DNA from: Leeuwenhoekiella blandensis MED217
GTDB taxonomy: Bacteria; Bacteroidota; Bacteroidia; Flavobacteriales; Flavobacteriaceae
Length of the DNA: 64,000 nucleotides
Assembly (NCBI RefSeq): GCF_000152985.1
Contig: NZ_CH672395.1
Coordinates: 4,141,897 to 4,205,896, forward strand
Direction: 5' to 3'
Below, in pieces: positions 1 to 8,077 of the stretch; position 1 is the first letter of the stretch, and each line of letters opens with the position of its first letter. The notes below the pieces were generated by a model. That model searched no databases and was not told the origin of the DNA. It saw only the letters and a program-made list of their open reading frames with translations. A program made the translations under genes and the position numbers.

Positions 1-225
1 CTGGCGCTTGAGTTTCAGCGCTGCTTCAGGATCAATTTGCGGGTCACGAATGATGTCTTCATAATGCCACTGCACGGTATCAATCCACGCTTTGCGATAA
101 AGTAAGTGTTCTAAAAAGTCAACCTCGGTATCGTATGGATTGGTAAAAGGTTGATCAACGCGGTCTTTGATATGGTAATCGTCGACAGCACTTTGAAATA
201 TACGTTTTGCGGTATGAGTAATCAT
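1..225 (-). CDS. DUF4254 family protein, N-terminal part (cut by window edge)
   Basis: The reverse strand reads an open frame from an ATG at 225 to the window edge, giving 75 residues without a stop. The stretch LEHLLYRKAWIDTVQWHYED followed by IIRDPQIDPEAALKLKRQ matches what I recall of the N-terminus of DUF4254 proteins, about 200-residue Bacteroidota proteins of unknown function often found near glycosyltransferase genes. The start codon overlaps the stop of the upstream methyltransferase gene (ATGA-type overlap), so the two are probably cotranscribed and translationally coupled. The C-terminal two thirds lie outside the window. The family assignment is from memory of the motif and no function is known. 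Confidence 0.75.
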   Translation of the reverse strand, partial: MITHTAKRIFQSAVDDYHIKDRVDQPFTNPYDTEVDFLEHLLYRKAWIDTVQWHYEDIIRDPQIDPEAALKLKRQ

Positions 226-1226
226 TTCTGGTGTTTTTCTAAAATGTGTAAATATTCGGTGGTGGCGTTTGCTTTATGATTTCTGTTTTCGGTTTTATCT
301 GCCTTAAAACGTTGATATTCTTTGGTGACCAAATCATATTTTCCGTAGCGCTGCATAATTTCTTTAACTGTTGCAGCAGGCATCAAACCCTCGTTGTTAT
401 AACTTAAAAACAGGGTTTTAAAGCGTGCTTTTGCGATGAGTTCTTCGAAGCTTTTTTCAACTTCAAGCTTACTGCAAAAAGCACTTTTTGTGTACGCCCG
501 TAAACCGGTTTTTCCTTTGGGTGCAAAGGTATCTTTTTTTGCAATAGTATTGAGCACATGATAGTTGGCTCCGTATTGGCGGGCATTGTACGGCGGGTCG
601 AGATAGAGGATATCTCCCTCAATATCATTGATTAACACATTGCTATTGGTATTATAAACCGAATGACTTCCCGAAGTGATCTCAAAATTAGCCGGTACTA
701 ATTCTAAGGTTTTTTGTGCAGATTTTTTAAGCTTTTTAAGGTAAGCGCCATAAACCGAAGCAGTATTGGCAACCTTATCGGCACTTTCTAACAAACTTGC
801 TAAAAGGAAAAAATAGGTGTCCTCGTTAATTCTAGACTGCTCTAACCACTCCTCGATTTTAGCGCGAATTGCATCAATTTTCTGACCGTTTTCTGCGGAA
901 AAATAAAGTCGGTTTTCTGAACCGGTCTCGCTGTAATTATGAAAGATAAAATCCTTTCTCGGCGGAATTTCATTGAGTTCTTCAATCAAAGCAGAAGCAT
1001 CAAATATCGAATTGTTCCCGATGTAATTTCGATTTAAGACATAACTATAAAACTCCAAATCGTTGGCAATAACCCTTTTTACATAAGGTTTAAACGTACG
1101 TCCCACGGCACCGGTTCCCGCAAAAAGATCACAAAATACCAACTGAGAAAGATCATCGCCGCACACGGCTTTGATATTCTCGAGCAGCCAATCTGAAAGT
1201 TTATGTTTTGAACCGATATAATTCAT
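222..1226 (-). CDS. D12-class N6-adenine DNA methyltransferase
   Basis: This 334-residue protein carries the hallmarks of the Dam/D12 class of S-adenosylmethionine-dependent adenine methyltransferases. The N-terminal NYIGSK is at residues 2-7, the SAM-binding motif DLFAGTGAVGR at about 33-43, and the catalytic DPPY at 210-213 within ILYLDPPYNARQY. Such enzymes methylate the N6 of adenine in a short DNA target, either as orphan regulators or as half of a restriction-modification system. Its start overlaps the stop of the next upstream gene by 4 bases. That gene product has residues compatible with a nuclease, so a type II pair is plausible. The recognition sequence cannot be told from the sequence. 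Confidence 0.9.
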   Translation of the reverse strand: MNYIGSKHKLSDWLLENIKAVCGDDLSQLVFCDLFAGTGAVGRTFKPYVKRVIANDLEFYSYVLNRNYIGNNSIFDASALIEELNEIPPRKDFIFHNYSETGSENRLYFSAENGQKIDAIRAKIEEWLEQSRINEDTYFFLLASLLESADKVANTASVYGAYLKKLKKSAQKTLELVPANFEITSGSHSVYNTNSNVLINDIEGDILYLDPPYNARQYGANYHVLNTIAKKDTFAPKGKTGLRAYTKSAFCSKLEVEKSFEELIAKARFKTLFLSYNNEGLMPAATVKEIMQRYGKYDLVTKEYQRFKADKTENRNHKANATTEYLHILEKHQK

Positions 1227-1903
1227 CGTGTCGCCCAGATGATGTCTGAAAGGGCCGTTTTATTTGTTGCGGTGGTAACGCTAATTAATTTTTCGGGCTC
1301 AAAAGTACTCACATAATTTTCAATTAAAGCTTTAAGCCAAGAAATTTCAGCTTTCAATTTATAATGCTCGCCGTTGGCGGCAAACACCACCAGAAACAGT
1401 CTGTTTTCCAAATGGAAACGGCGGCCTTTACTTTGATTTTTATAAAGCCACCTTATAAGCGCTTCAGGATGCTTTTGTGCAAATGCAAAATCCTTCTGAA
1501 AACCTTTGGGGAATTTGGTGGTTTTTAGGTCAAAACTAATTCCTTGGATACTAAAATCTTTAAGTCGGTCTCTTTCATTTAAAACCGCAATAACATTCGG
1601 TTGATCGATAAAAAGCTGCTCTACCGCTCGTGCGCTCCAGTAATTATACCATCGATTTAAACTGTAGTAGAAAAACTCCTTTTTATCAAACTGATTGTGT
1701 TGTAGCTGCATTTTGATACGTTCTATGAGCTCGTCAAAATCTTGTATGTTGTAAATAAAATTGCTCTGATTATCCCAGATGTTATTTTGCCTTCTAAACC
1801 AAACATCTCTGTAGGGCCAGCGCTTTTTGAGTTCGTTTTCTATATGTTCTAAAACTACACGCGCCAAAATATTAGAAGGATTGGAATAAGTAATGCCAGC
1901 CAC
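1223..1903 (-). CDS. Unknown protein, possible PD-(D/E)XK restriction endonuclease partner
   Basis: I do not recognise this 226-residue family by name. It begins at a GTG (1903); the frame is closed by a stop just upstream, so no earlier start exists. The spacing of acidic residues resembles a PD-(D/E)XK nuclease core: helix Glu95 in SARAVEQLF, Asp116 in LKDFSIQG, then Asp125-Leu126-Lys127 in SFDLKTTKFP. The gene overlaps the downstream adenine methyltransferase by 4 bases, as many type II restriction genes do, and its start lies 49 bases inside the end of the upstream DUF6427 gene. The nuclease role is inference from motif spacing plus context; it could also be an unrelated Bacteroidota-specific protein. 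Confidence 0.6.
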   Translation of the reverse strand: MAGITYSNPSNILARVVLEHIENELKKRWPYRDVWFRRQNNIWDNQSNFIYNIQDFDELIERIKMQLQHNQFDKKEFFYYSLNRWYNYWSARAVEQLFIDQPNVIAVLNERDRLKDFSIQGISFDLKTTKFPKGFQKDFAFAQKHPEALIRWLYKNQSKGRRFHLENRLFLVVFAANGEHYKLKAEISWLKALIENYVSTFEPEKLISVTTATNKTALSDIIWATR

Positions 1904-2787
1904 ATCATCATCTCTTTAAACCAAAAACTCTTGCTGGTTTCAATGTAGGTGGCCGTGATGATCGCCAGAGGTCCAAACAAAAAATACAGCTCGCTACCAT
2001 CGCGTAACGGAGCTACAAAAATCGCAATGAACAGCGCTACAAGTGAACTAATGATGATTAAAATGAATGAAGCTTTTAACTTTTGAGGTACATCAGAAAC
2101 CTGTTTGATATAGCGCGATCCACACCAAATGTAAAGTGCCAGAAAGAAAGATGTGGGCAACAGTAGCTTTAAAGAGCTATAGGCTCTGAAATCAAGCGTG
2201 GGCAACTCAAAATAACTTAAAGCAAACTCCTTTGCGCCTTCATAATACAGACTGAAGGTAAACGTAAGCAGCAGCACGACAAAGATTCCGCCGAGTGGCA
2301 TCAGCCAGTTTCGGTATTCGCTTCGGCCATAAAATAAAATCGAAAAATAGAGCACCAAAAGAAACAAGATGCTCCAAAAGAAAAATAAAGAGGCAATGGT
2401 AATCCAAAAAGCCGCATCAAAGATTTTCTTTTTAAAATCTTTTTCTGTTTTCATGCTGATGATACGTCGCAATGCCAAGAGTATAAAAAGCCCTGAAAAC
2501 ACAATATCATAATTGAAAAAAGAAACCGGCACGGCAAAGGTAAAACACACAAAAAAGTACAAAATATAGGTCGTACGCTTAGAGAGCGTATTGCGTTTTA
2601 CCACAAAATTGAGAACTCCTAAAGAGAATAAATAGGCCAATAAAACAAAAAATTGTCCTAAAGCCTCGAGTGTCGTGAGCTCATAAAAGTCTGATGCCAG
2701 ATAAATTCCGGTGAAGTAAACGATGACTGCCAATACAATCATCGCAAAATTTATTGGTTTTGAACCGCCAAAAAAGCTTGTTAGCAT
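1855..2787 (-). CDS. DUF6427 family multi-pass membrane protein
   Basis: The product is about 310 residues starting MLTSFFGGSKPINF, a beginning I associate with the flavobacterial DUF6427 family. The frame is open for ten more codons upstream, but those have no family resemblance and overlap a good promoter on the other strand, so I take the ATG at 2787. The protein is almost entirely hydrophobic, with roughly eight to ten predicted membrane spans and short charged loops. Function is unknown. Its 3' end overlaps the candidate nuclease gene by 49 bases, so this is the first gene of a tight minus-strand operon running to the window start. Confidence 0.75.
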   Translation of the reverse strand: MLTSFFGGSKPINFAMIVLAVIVYFTGIYLASDFYELTTLEALGQFFVLLAYLFSLGVLNFVVKRNTLSKRTTYILYFFVCFTFAVPVSFFNYDIVFSGLFILLALRRIISMKTEKDFKKKIFDAAFWITIASLFFFWSILFLLVLYFSILFYGRSEYRNWLMPLGGIFVVLLLTFTFSLYYEGAKEFALSYFELPTLDFRAYSSLKLLLPTSFFLALYIWCGSRYIKQVSDVPQKLKASFILIIISSLVALFIAIFVAPLRDGSELYFLFGPLAIITATYIETSKSFWFKEMMMWLALLIPILLIFWRV

Positions 2788-2807
2788 TCTAGTTTTTTCT
2801 ATTTTTG
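2778..2807 (+). promoter_or_regulatory. Bacteroidota-type promoter for the DUF6341 gene
   Basis: TTG at 2778-2780 and TATTTTTG at 2800-2807 are separated by 19 bases. This fits the recalled Bacteroidota housekeeping consensus of a -33 TTG and a -7 TAnnTTTG. Transcription would start near 2813, about 55 bases before the gene at 2869. It overlaps the start codon region of the divergent DUF6427 gene. Confidence 0.55.
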
Positions 2808-2868
2808 CACTGCACACCCTAAAATTTAAAGTGTGACCGTGGTAATCACGTTGTAAAAGTATACAATT

Positions 2869-3084
2869 ATGGAATTGAAAGATTTATTTTACGGCATTCA
2901 AGATTTTTTTGTCAACGTTGCTTTTGCACCGTTAGATGCAATTCGTGAATTGCAAGACAGCAGCTGGGTTGCCGCAAACCTTCTTAACTTTGTTTTTATT
3001 ATCATCGTATCGGTAGCATTTACCTACTGGTGTGTACAACTTAATAAATTTGACAAAGACGAGCATCACAACATTCACGGTTAA
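2869..3084 (+). CDS. DUF6341 family small membrane protein
   Basis: A 71-residue protein beginning MELKDLFYGIQDFFVNVAF has one clear membrane segment (about residues 38-58, LLNFVFIIIVSVAFTYW) and a charged His-rich tail. The pattern of an amphipathic N-terminus, FAPLDAIRELQ and WxxANLLNF matches the DUF6341 family as I remember it from Flavobacteria; no function is known. It is a single-gene unit, with a well-formed promoter upstream and an intrinsic terminator 19 bases after the stop. It is divergent from DUF6427 and convergent with purD. Confidence 0.75.
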   Translation: MELKDLFYGIQDFFVNVAFAPLDAIRELQDSSWVAANLLNFVFIIIVSVAFTYWCVQLNKFDKDEHHNIHG

Positions 3085-3102
3085 TCAACAACCGTTTTAG
3101 AT

Positions 3103-3137
3103 ATAAAAAAAAGCCTGCTGAATAGCAGGCTTTTTTT
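3103..3137. terminator. Bidirectional intrinsic terminator
   Basis: Arms AAGCCTGCT (3111-3119) and AGCAGGCTT (3124-3132) form a perfect 9-bp stem with a GAAT loop. An A-run precedes it and a T-run follows it, so it can serve both the DUF6341 gene and the convergent purD gene. Confidence 0.85.
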
Positions 3138-3149
3138 ATGGGTAATCTT

Positions 3150-4421
3150 TTAAAGATCAAAGCCTATGTCGGTACGATAATTCATTTTATCAAACTTAAT
3201 CTTCTCAATATTTTTATAAGAATTTTTAAGTGCAGCTCTAAAGTCGGCATCTAGTGATGTCACTGCCATTACACGGCCTCCGGCTGTAACCACCTCTCCA
3301 TCTTTCAAAGTCGTTCCTGCGTGAAATACCAAAGCATCCTCAACATCTTCAGTCCCTGTGATCACTTTTCCTTTTTCGTAAGCTTCAGGATAACCGCCAC
3401 TCACAAGCATAACTGTAGTTGCAGCACGCGTGTCAAGGTCTAAAGTAATTTCGTCAAGCTTTTGCGCTGCTACTTTTTCAAAAACCTCAACAAGATCATT
3501 CTTGATGCGTGGCAGCACCACTTCGGTCTCAGGATCGCCCATACGTACATTGTATTCGATCACTTTAGGCTCGTCACCCACTTTGATCAAACCAATAAAA
3601 ATAAAGCCTTTATAATCGATGTCTTCGGCTTTTAATCCGTCTACCGTTGGCTTAATGATTCGGTTTTCTATTTTTTCCATAAAGGCATCATCGGCAAAAG
3701 GCACGGGAGAGATCGCTCCCATTCCGCCGGTATTTAAGCCTTTATCTCCTTCGCCAATACGCTTATAATCTTTTGCTGTTGGCAGTGTGATGTAGTTTTT
3801 ACCATCGGTCAATACAAAAACGCTGAGTTCGATTCCGTCAAGAAACTCTTCAATCACCACAGTTTCACTAGCCGCACCAAACTTTTTGTTGGTCAACATA
3901 TCTGTCAATTCCGCTTTTGCTTCATCGAGATCATTCAGGATAACCACGCCTTTTCCGGCAGCAAGACCATCAGCTTTAAGAACGTATGGCGCATTAAGTT
4001 TTTCTAAAAATGCTTTTCCCGCCTCAAGACTTTCGGCTTTGAAACTTTCGTAAGCAGCAGTTGGAATGGAGTGCATCGCCATAAATTCTTTAGCGCGCTC
4101 TTTGCTTCCTTCGAGTAAAGCGCCGCGTTTTGAAGGACCGATAACTGCTATTTCGCTTAATTCCTTATCATTTTGAAAAAAATCGTAAACCCCTTGAACT
4201 AATGGATCTTCAGGACCTACAACCACCATTGTGATTTGCTCATCCAGAACCAGTTTTTTGATCGCTTCAAAATCGGTCACACCAATGGCAACATTGGTTG
4301 CTATAGCCGCGGTGCCGGCGTTTCCGGGAGCTACAAAAAGACGCTCACATTTTGAACTTTGTGCAATTTTATAGGCAAAAGTGTGCTCACGGCCACCAGA
4401 ACCCAGAATGAGGATATTCAT
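3150..4421 (-). CDS. purD: Phosphoribosylamine--glycine ligase (GAR synthetase)
   Basis: This cytoplasmic ATP-grasp enzyme performs the second step of de novo purine synthesis, joining glycine to phosphoribosylamine with ATP hydrolysis. The 423-residue length is normal for the family. Visible signatures are the N-terminal GSGGREH (7-13), GPEDPLVQG (69-77), the ATP-grasp loop VLKADGLAAGKGVV (147-160), TGGMGAISPVP and the metal-binding RMGDPE (293-298). The gene stands alone, ending at the bidirectional terminator shared with DUF6341, with a divergent CapK-like gene 70 bases upstream. No purine riboswitch or other purine gene is seen nearby. Confidence 0.97.
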   Translation of the reverse strand: MNILILGSGGREHTFAYKIAQSSKCERLFVAPGNAGTAAIATNVAIGVTDFEAIKKLVLDEQITMVVVGPEDPLVQGVYDFFQNDKELSEIAVIGPSKRGALLEGSKERAKEFMAMHSIPTAAYESFKAESLEAGKAFLEKLNAPYVLKADGLAAGKGVVILNDLDEAKAELTDMLTNKKFGAASETVVIEEFLDGIELSVFVLTDGKNYITLPTAKDYKRIGEGDKGLNTGGMGAISPVPFADDAFMEKIENRIIKPTVDGLKAEDIDYKGFIFIGLIKVGDEPKVIEYNVRMGDPETEVVLPRIKNDLVEVFEKVAAQKLDEITLDLDTRAATTVMLVSGGYPEAYEKGKVITGTEDVEDALVFHAGTTLKDGEVVTAGGRVMAVTSLDADFRAALKNSYKNIEKIKFDKMNYRTDIGFDL

Positions 4422-4491
4422 CGTAATAGCTTAAAATTTGTTTAAGCGTCAAAAATAAATGTTTGTAAATTGACCTACTAATTTTAGTCTT

Positions 4492-5790
4492 GTGAATTTA
4501 ATCAACCTCAGCCTGCAACTTAATGGTTATGCTATCGCTACTGCGCAAAAGCAACTTCAGGAACTCAGACAGCAGGTTGAGCATAATTATGCCGCTTATA
4601 CGGAAACAAAAAAGACCGAAATTTTAAAGCATCATCTACACAACACCCCTTTTTACAGGAACTTAGTAAATGATCAATATCAGACTTGGGAAGACTTGCC
4701 GGTTTTGACGAAGCCGGATTTACAACAAGCTTTAGAGAATAGATTATCTCAGGGCTTTTCAGCTAAAAATGTACACGTTCATAAAACTTCGGGATCTTCA
4801 GGGACGCCTTTTATTTTTGCAAAAGATAAGTTTTGTCACGCGTTAACCTGGGCTTCTATCACTCAGCTTTATTCAACTTCGGGAATTGATTTACAAAATT
4901 CGTACGAAGCACGGTTTTATGGAATTCCTAATCATGGCGCTGCCCGATTGAAAGAACGTTTGAAAGATCGTTTGAGCAATCGCTATCGATTTTCAATTTT
5001 TGATACTTCAGCAGCCAATCTTGAAAGCTTCATCTCAAGATTTAAAAAAGAGCCATTTGGTCATTTAAATGGCTATACCAGTGCTTTGGTCCTTTTTGCA
5101 CGCTATCTCGCAGAAAAAAAGCTCGTTTTAAAAGACCTCTGCCCGAGTCTTACGCATTGCATTGTTACTGCCGAAATGCTGTTTAAAGAAGATCTTGAAG
5201 TGCTTCAGCAACAGTTTGGCGTGCCGGTGATCAACGAATATGGTGCTTCAGAAACCGGAATCATTGCTATTGGAAAAGCCGGAGACGTCCTTCATATTGA
5301 CTCGAGTTTGCTCTATGTCGAGATTCTTGATGAGGCCAACAAACCAGTCACTCCCGGCACTTCGGGGAAAATTGTGGTTACTTCGTTATTTAATGAAGCG
5401 CATCCATTTATCAGGTATGAAATTGGCGATCTTGGGGTTTTAGTGTATCAAAATGGTTTACCTGTTCTCTCACAATTAGAAGGTCGTGTGGGTGATTTTG
5501 CGCTGCTTCCTGACGGAAGAAAAATTCCGGCTTTGGCATTTTATTATGTGACCAAAGAAATAATGAACGATACCGCGAGCGTAAAAGAATTCAAGATCAT
5601 TCAGAATGCACCGAATCATTTCAGCATCAATTATGTTGCAGATGCTGAATTTTCTGCTCAGGATGTTGAAAAGATCAAGCGCGCTATGCTGAATTATTTA
5701 GGGATGGAAATTCAACTTTCTCTCAATAAAAAATCCATTCTTGACCGAAGCAAGCGCGGAAAATTAAAACAGTTTAGCAGAACGTTTTAA
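4492..5790 (+). CDS. Phenylacetate-CoA ligase/CapK-like adenylate-forming enzyme
   Basis: The 432-residue product belongs to the PaaK/CapK branch of the adenylate-forming superfamily. It has a P-loop HKTSGSSGTP at about 97-106, NEYGASETG at 248-256 and the RYEIGD hinge region at 308-313. Members linked to polysaccharide loci (CapK type) are thought to activate a carboxylic acid for transfer onto sugars or lipids, but the substrate here is unknown. Translation begins at a GTG at 4492. It is convergent with the following glycosyltransferase gene, their ends overlapping by 4 bases, so it is its own transcription unit at the edge of the surface polysaccharide locus. Confidence 0.85.
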   Translation: MNLINLSLQLNGYAIATAQKQLQELRQQVEHNYAAYTETKKTEILKHHLHNTPFYRNLVNDQYQTWEDLPVLTKPDLQQALENRLSQGFSAKNVHVHKTSGSSGTPFIFAKDKFCHALTWASITQLYSTSGIDLQNSYEARFYGIPNHGAARLKERLKDRLSNRYRFSIFDTSAANLESFISRFKKEPFGHLNGYTSALVLFARYLAEKKLVLKDLCPSLTHCIVTAEMLFKEDLEVLQQQFGVPVINEYGASETGIIAIGKAGDVLHIDSSLLYVEILDEANKPVTPGTSGKIVVTSLFNEAHPFIRYEIGDLGVLVYQNGLPVLSQLEGRVGDFALLPDGRKIPALAFYYVTKEIMNDTASVKEFKIIQNAPNHFSINYVADAEFSAQDVEKIKRAMLNYLGMEIQLSLNKKSILDRSKRGKLKQFSRTF

Positions 5791-6557
5791 CTACGGTATT
5801 TCACAAAGCCTTTATACGCCCAGCACGTCAAATAGTAGGCAGACGCCAATACTGATAATTGCTCAACCTCGCGATAAAATTGCCATTGATATTTGATCAA
5901 TCCGGTTTTATTGCGCGAAAGTGAATTCCGTCGAATACGGTAAATCGCTAAGGGTTCTTGAATACCGTATGCATAATCGATTTTCTTCAAATACTGCAGC
6001 CACAAGCCCATATCCTGACGCTTTTTAATGAGCGGCATATACTTTTTACCTAAAACTTCGATATTGATAAAAGCCGTCAAGCAACTTATAGCATTGCTTT
6101 TTAAAATATCGGTATAACTCACCTTATCAGGAACGATAAAATCTGAGAGATAAGGCTGTAGATTTTCATCCAGACGTTTGTAAGAAGCAAACACAAACGA
6201 ATGCTTTTTTGCTTCGGTGATACTTCGCTCTAAAAATTCGGGAAACCAGAGATCATCAGCATCCAGAAAAGTTAAATACTTCCCTTTGGCCTTTTGAATC
6301 CCAAGATTACGGGCGTGTGCAGGACCTTTATTTTCGCTAAGCGGAATACAGTGAATGCGGGAATCTTTTTCTCGTAATTTTTTTACACAGGCAACGGTAT
6401 CGTCTGAAGAAGCATCATCGATAATGAGCAATTCCCAATCAGTCACGGTCTGTTTTTGAACAGACGCAATGGTTTCTGCAATAAACTTTTCAGAATTATA
6501 ACTGGGTGTTACAATAGAAACTAACGGCCGGGCATCAATAGGCTTTTTTATCGCCAT
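5787..6557 (-). CDS. Family 2 glycosyltransferase
   Basis: The 256-residue GT-A-fold enzyme starts with VSIVTPSYNSEKFIAETI (13-30) and carries the nucleotide-sugar residues LLIIDDASSDDT (43-54) and the metal-binding FLDADDLW (97-104), all typical of inverting GT2 enzymes. It probably adds one sugar to a lipid-linked oligosaccharide on the cytoplasmic side of the inner membrane. The specific donor cannot be predicted. Its start lies 23 bases inside the end of the upstream sugar-phosphate transferase gene, so the two are translationally coupled. That pairing suggests it adds an early, perhaps second, sugar after the initiating transferase. Confidence 0.92.
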   Translation of the reverse strand: MAIKKPIDARPLVSIVTPSYNSEKFIAETIASVQKQTVTDWELLIIDDASSDDTVACVKKLREKDSRIHCIPLSENKGPAHARNLGIQKAKGKYLTFLDADDLWFPEFLERSITEAKKHSFVFASYKRLDENLQPYLSDFIVPDKVSYTDILKSNAISCLTAFINIEVLGKKYMPLIKKRQDMGLWLQYLKKIDYAYGIQEPLAIYRIRRNSLSRNKTGLIKYQWQFYREVEQLSVLASAYYLTCWAYKGFVKYRS

Positions 6558-7887
6558 AAATCACTTGAAAAAATGTTTTTGCTATAATACGCAGATCCAT
6601 CAGGATAGACCAGTTTTCGACGTAAAATATGTCAAATCGCACTCTGTTTTTTATATCAAGCTTTGTTTCTATTCCGCCTCGATACCCGCTTACCTGAGCA
6701 AGACCTGTGATTCCCGGTTTCACCAGATGGCGCACCATAAACTTATCAACCTGGTTTTTGAACGAATTGGTATGGCTAATCATATGAGGTCGTGGCCCAA
6801 CAACAGACATATCGCCGAGTAGCACGTTGTAAAATTGTGGGAATTCATCTATGCTCGTACGCCTTAAGAATTTACCTAGTTTTGTCGTTCGCATATCATT
6901 TTTACCGGCTTGTTGATCGTTTGCCTCGGTATTGATCGTCATCGACCTGAACTTATAACAGTAAAACTCTTTCCCGTCTATACCGTTGCGTTTTTGCTTG
7001 AAAAACAACGGCCCTTTTGAGGTTGTAGGAATGATAATCGCCAAAATTGGCGTTAACCAAGAAAGAATGCCCAAGACGACCAGCGACGCAAAGAATATAT
7101 CTAACGCGCGTTTTAAAAACAGATTTACTGGTGTGTCTATAGGAATCGTGCGCAGCGCCAAGATGGGTGTAATCCCATAGTATTGAAAATCCATTTTCTT
7201 TGTAAAGATATCTTTATTGTCCGGTAAAAATTTTAGCGTGACCAAGTTGTTATCTGCAAAGTTGATGAGTGCTTTGATCTCTTTATTTTTCAATTCGGCT
7301 ACAGAGCAATACACCTGATGTATTTTATGCTCGATCACAAATGCAGTGATATCATCGATCGTGGTTTTTCCCCCACGCAAATCAAAATGCGCTATAAACT
7401 GAAACCCATACGCCGGATTGTAACTGAAGAAATTCTTGAGTTGTTCGGTTTTGGCATTTTCACCCAAAATGATCACGCGTATGGTATCGCGACCAAATTG
7501 TTTTCTGTATTTCTTCCGCAGGTTAAAAACAACAATTTTCAACAGCGCTATAAATCCCATACTCAAAAAAGCATATTCAAGTACAGCTAATGTTACTACA
7601 TCGATTTCGTTATAAATTCCAAAAAAAGTAAAGGTGCAGATGGTAAGTAAGAAGGTCTGCTTAAACAGTAATGCCAGGATTTTTACAAGCGGTGTGAATC
7701 TATACACTTTATAAAATCCTATAACAAAAGTCGTGATAATCCAACTGAAAACCAGAAAAGGAACGAAATGCGTGTATTCTTCAGTTGACAATTGAAATAA
7801 TAAAGCACAAGACAGCAATATCATTAAATCACAAAAACCCACTAGCGGCTGTAGTACAAAACTATGTTTCGTTCCGTTTTCGTTCAT
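6535..7887 (-). CDS. Polyprenyl-phosphate sugar-1-phosphate transferase (exopolysaccharide initiation)
   Basis: This 450-residue membrane enzyme starts repeat-unit synthesis by moving a sugar-1-phosphate onto undecaprenyl phosphate. The N-terminal half has about four membrane spans followed by a CoA-binding-like region (about 120-230), the WcaJ-type architecture. After another membrane segment (about 262-288) comes the catalytic domain with FKQKRNG (296-302), YKFRSM (311-316), RRTSIDEFPQ (342-351), GPRPH (364-368) and PGITGLAQVSG (391-401). It is the first gene of a two-gene unit with the GT2 and faces the GT4 gene across a 190-base divergent gap. The sugar is likely a hexose or a deoxyamino sugar; sequence alone does not decide. 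Confidence 0.93.
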   Translation of the reverse strand: MNENGTKHSFVLQPLVGFCDLMILLSCALLFQLSTEEYTHFVPFLVFSWIITTFVIGFYKVYRFTPLVKILALLFKQTFLLTICTFTFFGIYNEIDVVTLAVLEYAFLSMGFIALLKIVVFNLRKKYRKQFGRDTIRVIILGENAKTEQLKNFFSYNPAYGFQFIAHFDLRGGKTTIDDITAFVIEHKIHQVYCSVAELKNKEIKALINFADNNLVTLKFLPDNKDIFTKKMDFQYYGITPILALRTIPIDTPVNLFLKRALDIFFASLVVLGILSWLTPILAIIIPTTSKGPLFFKQKRNGIDGKEFYCYKFRSMTINTEANDQQAGKNDMRTTKLGKFLRRTSIDEFPQFYNVLLGDMSVVGPRPHMISHTNSFKNQVDKFMVRHLVKPGITGLAQVSGYRGGIETKLDIKNRVRFDIFYVENWSILMDLRIIAKTFFQVIYGDKKAY

Positions 7888-8077
7888 ATATTTTTGGTTA
7901 GTTGATCTTCATGTTGAGGAATTGCCAACCTACCAAAGTTAGTAAATAATTTAGGAGTTAAAACCTTGATCGATCAAATACAACATTTAGAAAAACGTCT
8001 TGAGGTTGGTCTATTTCAATTCATGATGTTATCTTTCACAACTTCAGCGTCTTTTGATGCGCCGCAGACAAAATTTC

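Noticed and set aside
1-225. Treating the partial DUF4254 frame as a complete short gene
   Set aside because: The frame runs off the window edge without a stop, so it is a fragment of a longer gene.
404-628. Open frame on the reverse strand inside the methyltransferase gene
   Set aside because: It is a shadow in another frame of the recognised D12 methyltransferase, with no family resemblance.
3140-3150. Purine riboswitch near purD
   Set aside because: The purD leader between its start and the divergent CapK gene (4422-4491) is only 70 bases and shows no purine aptamer pattern.
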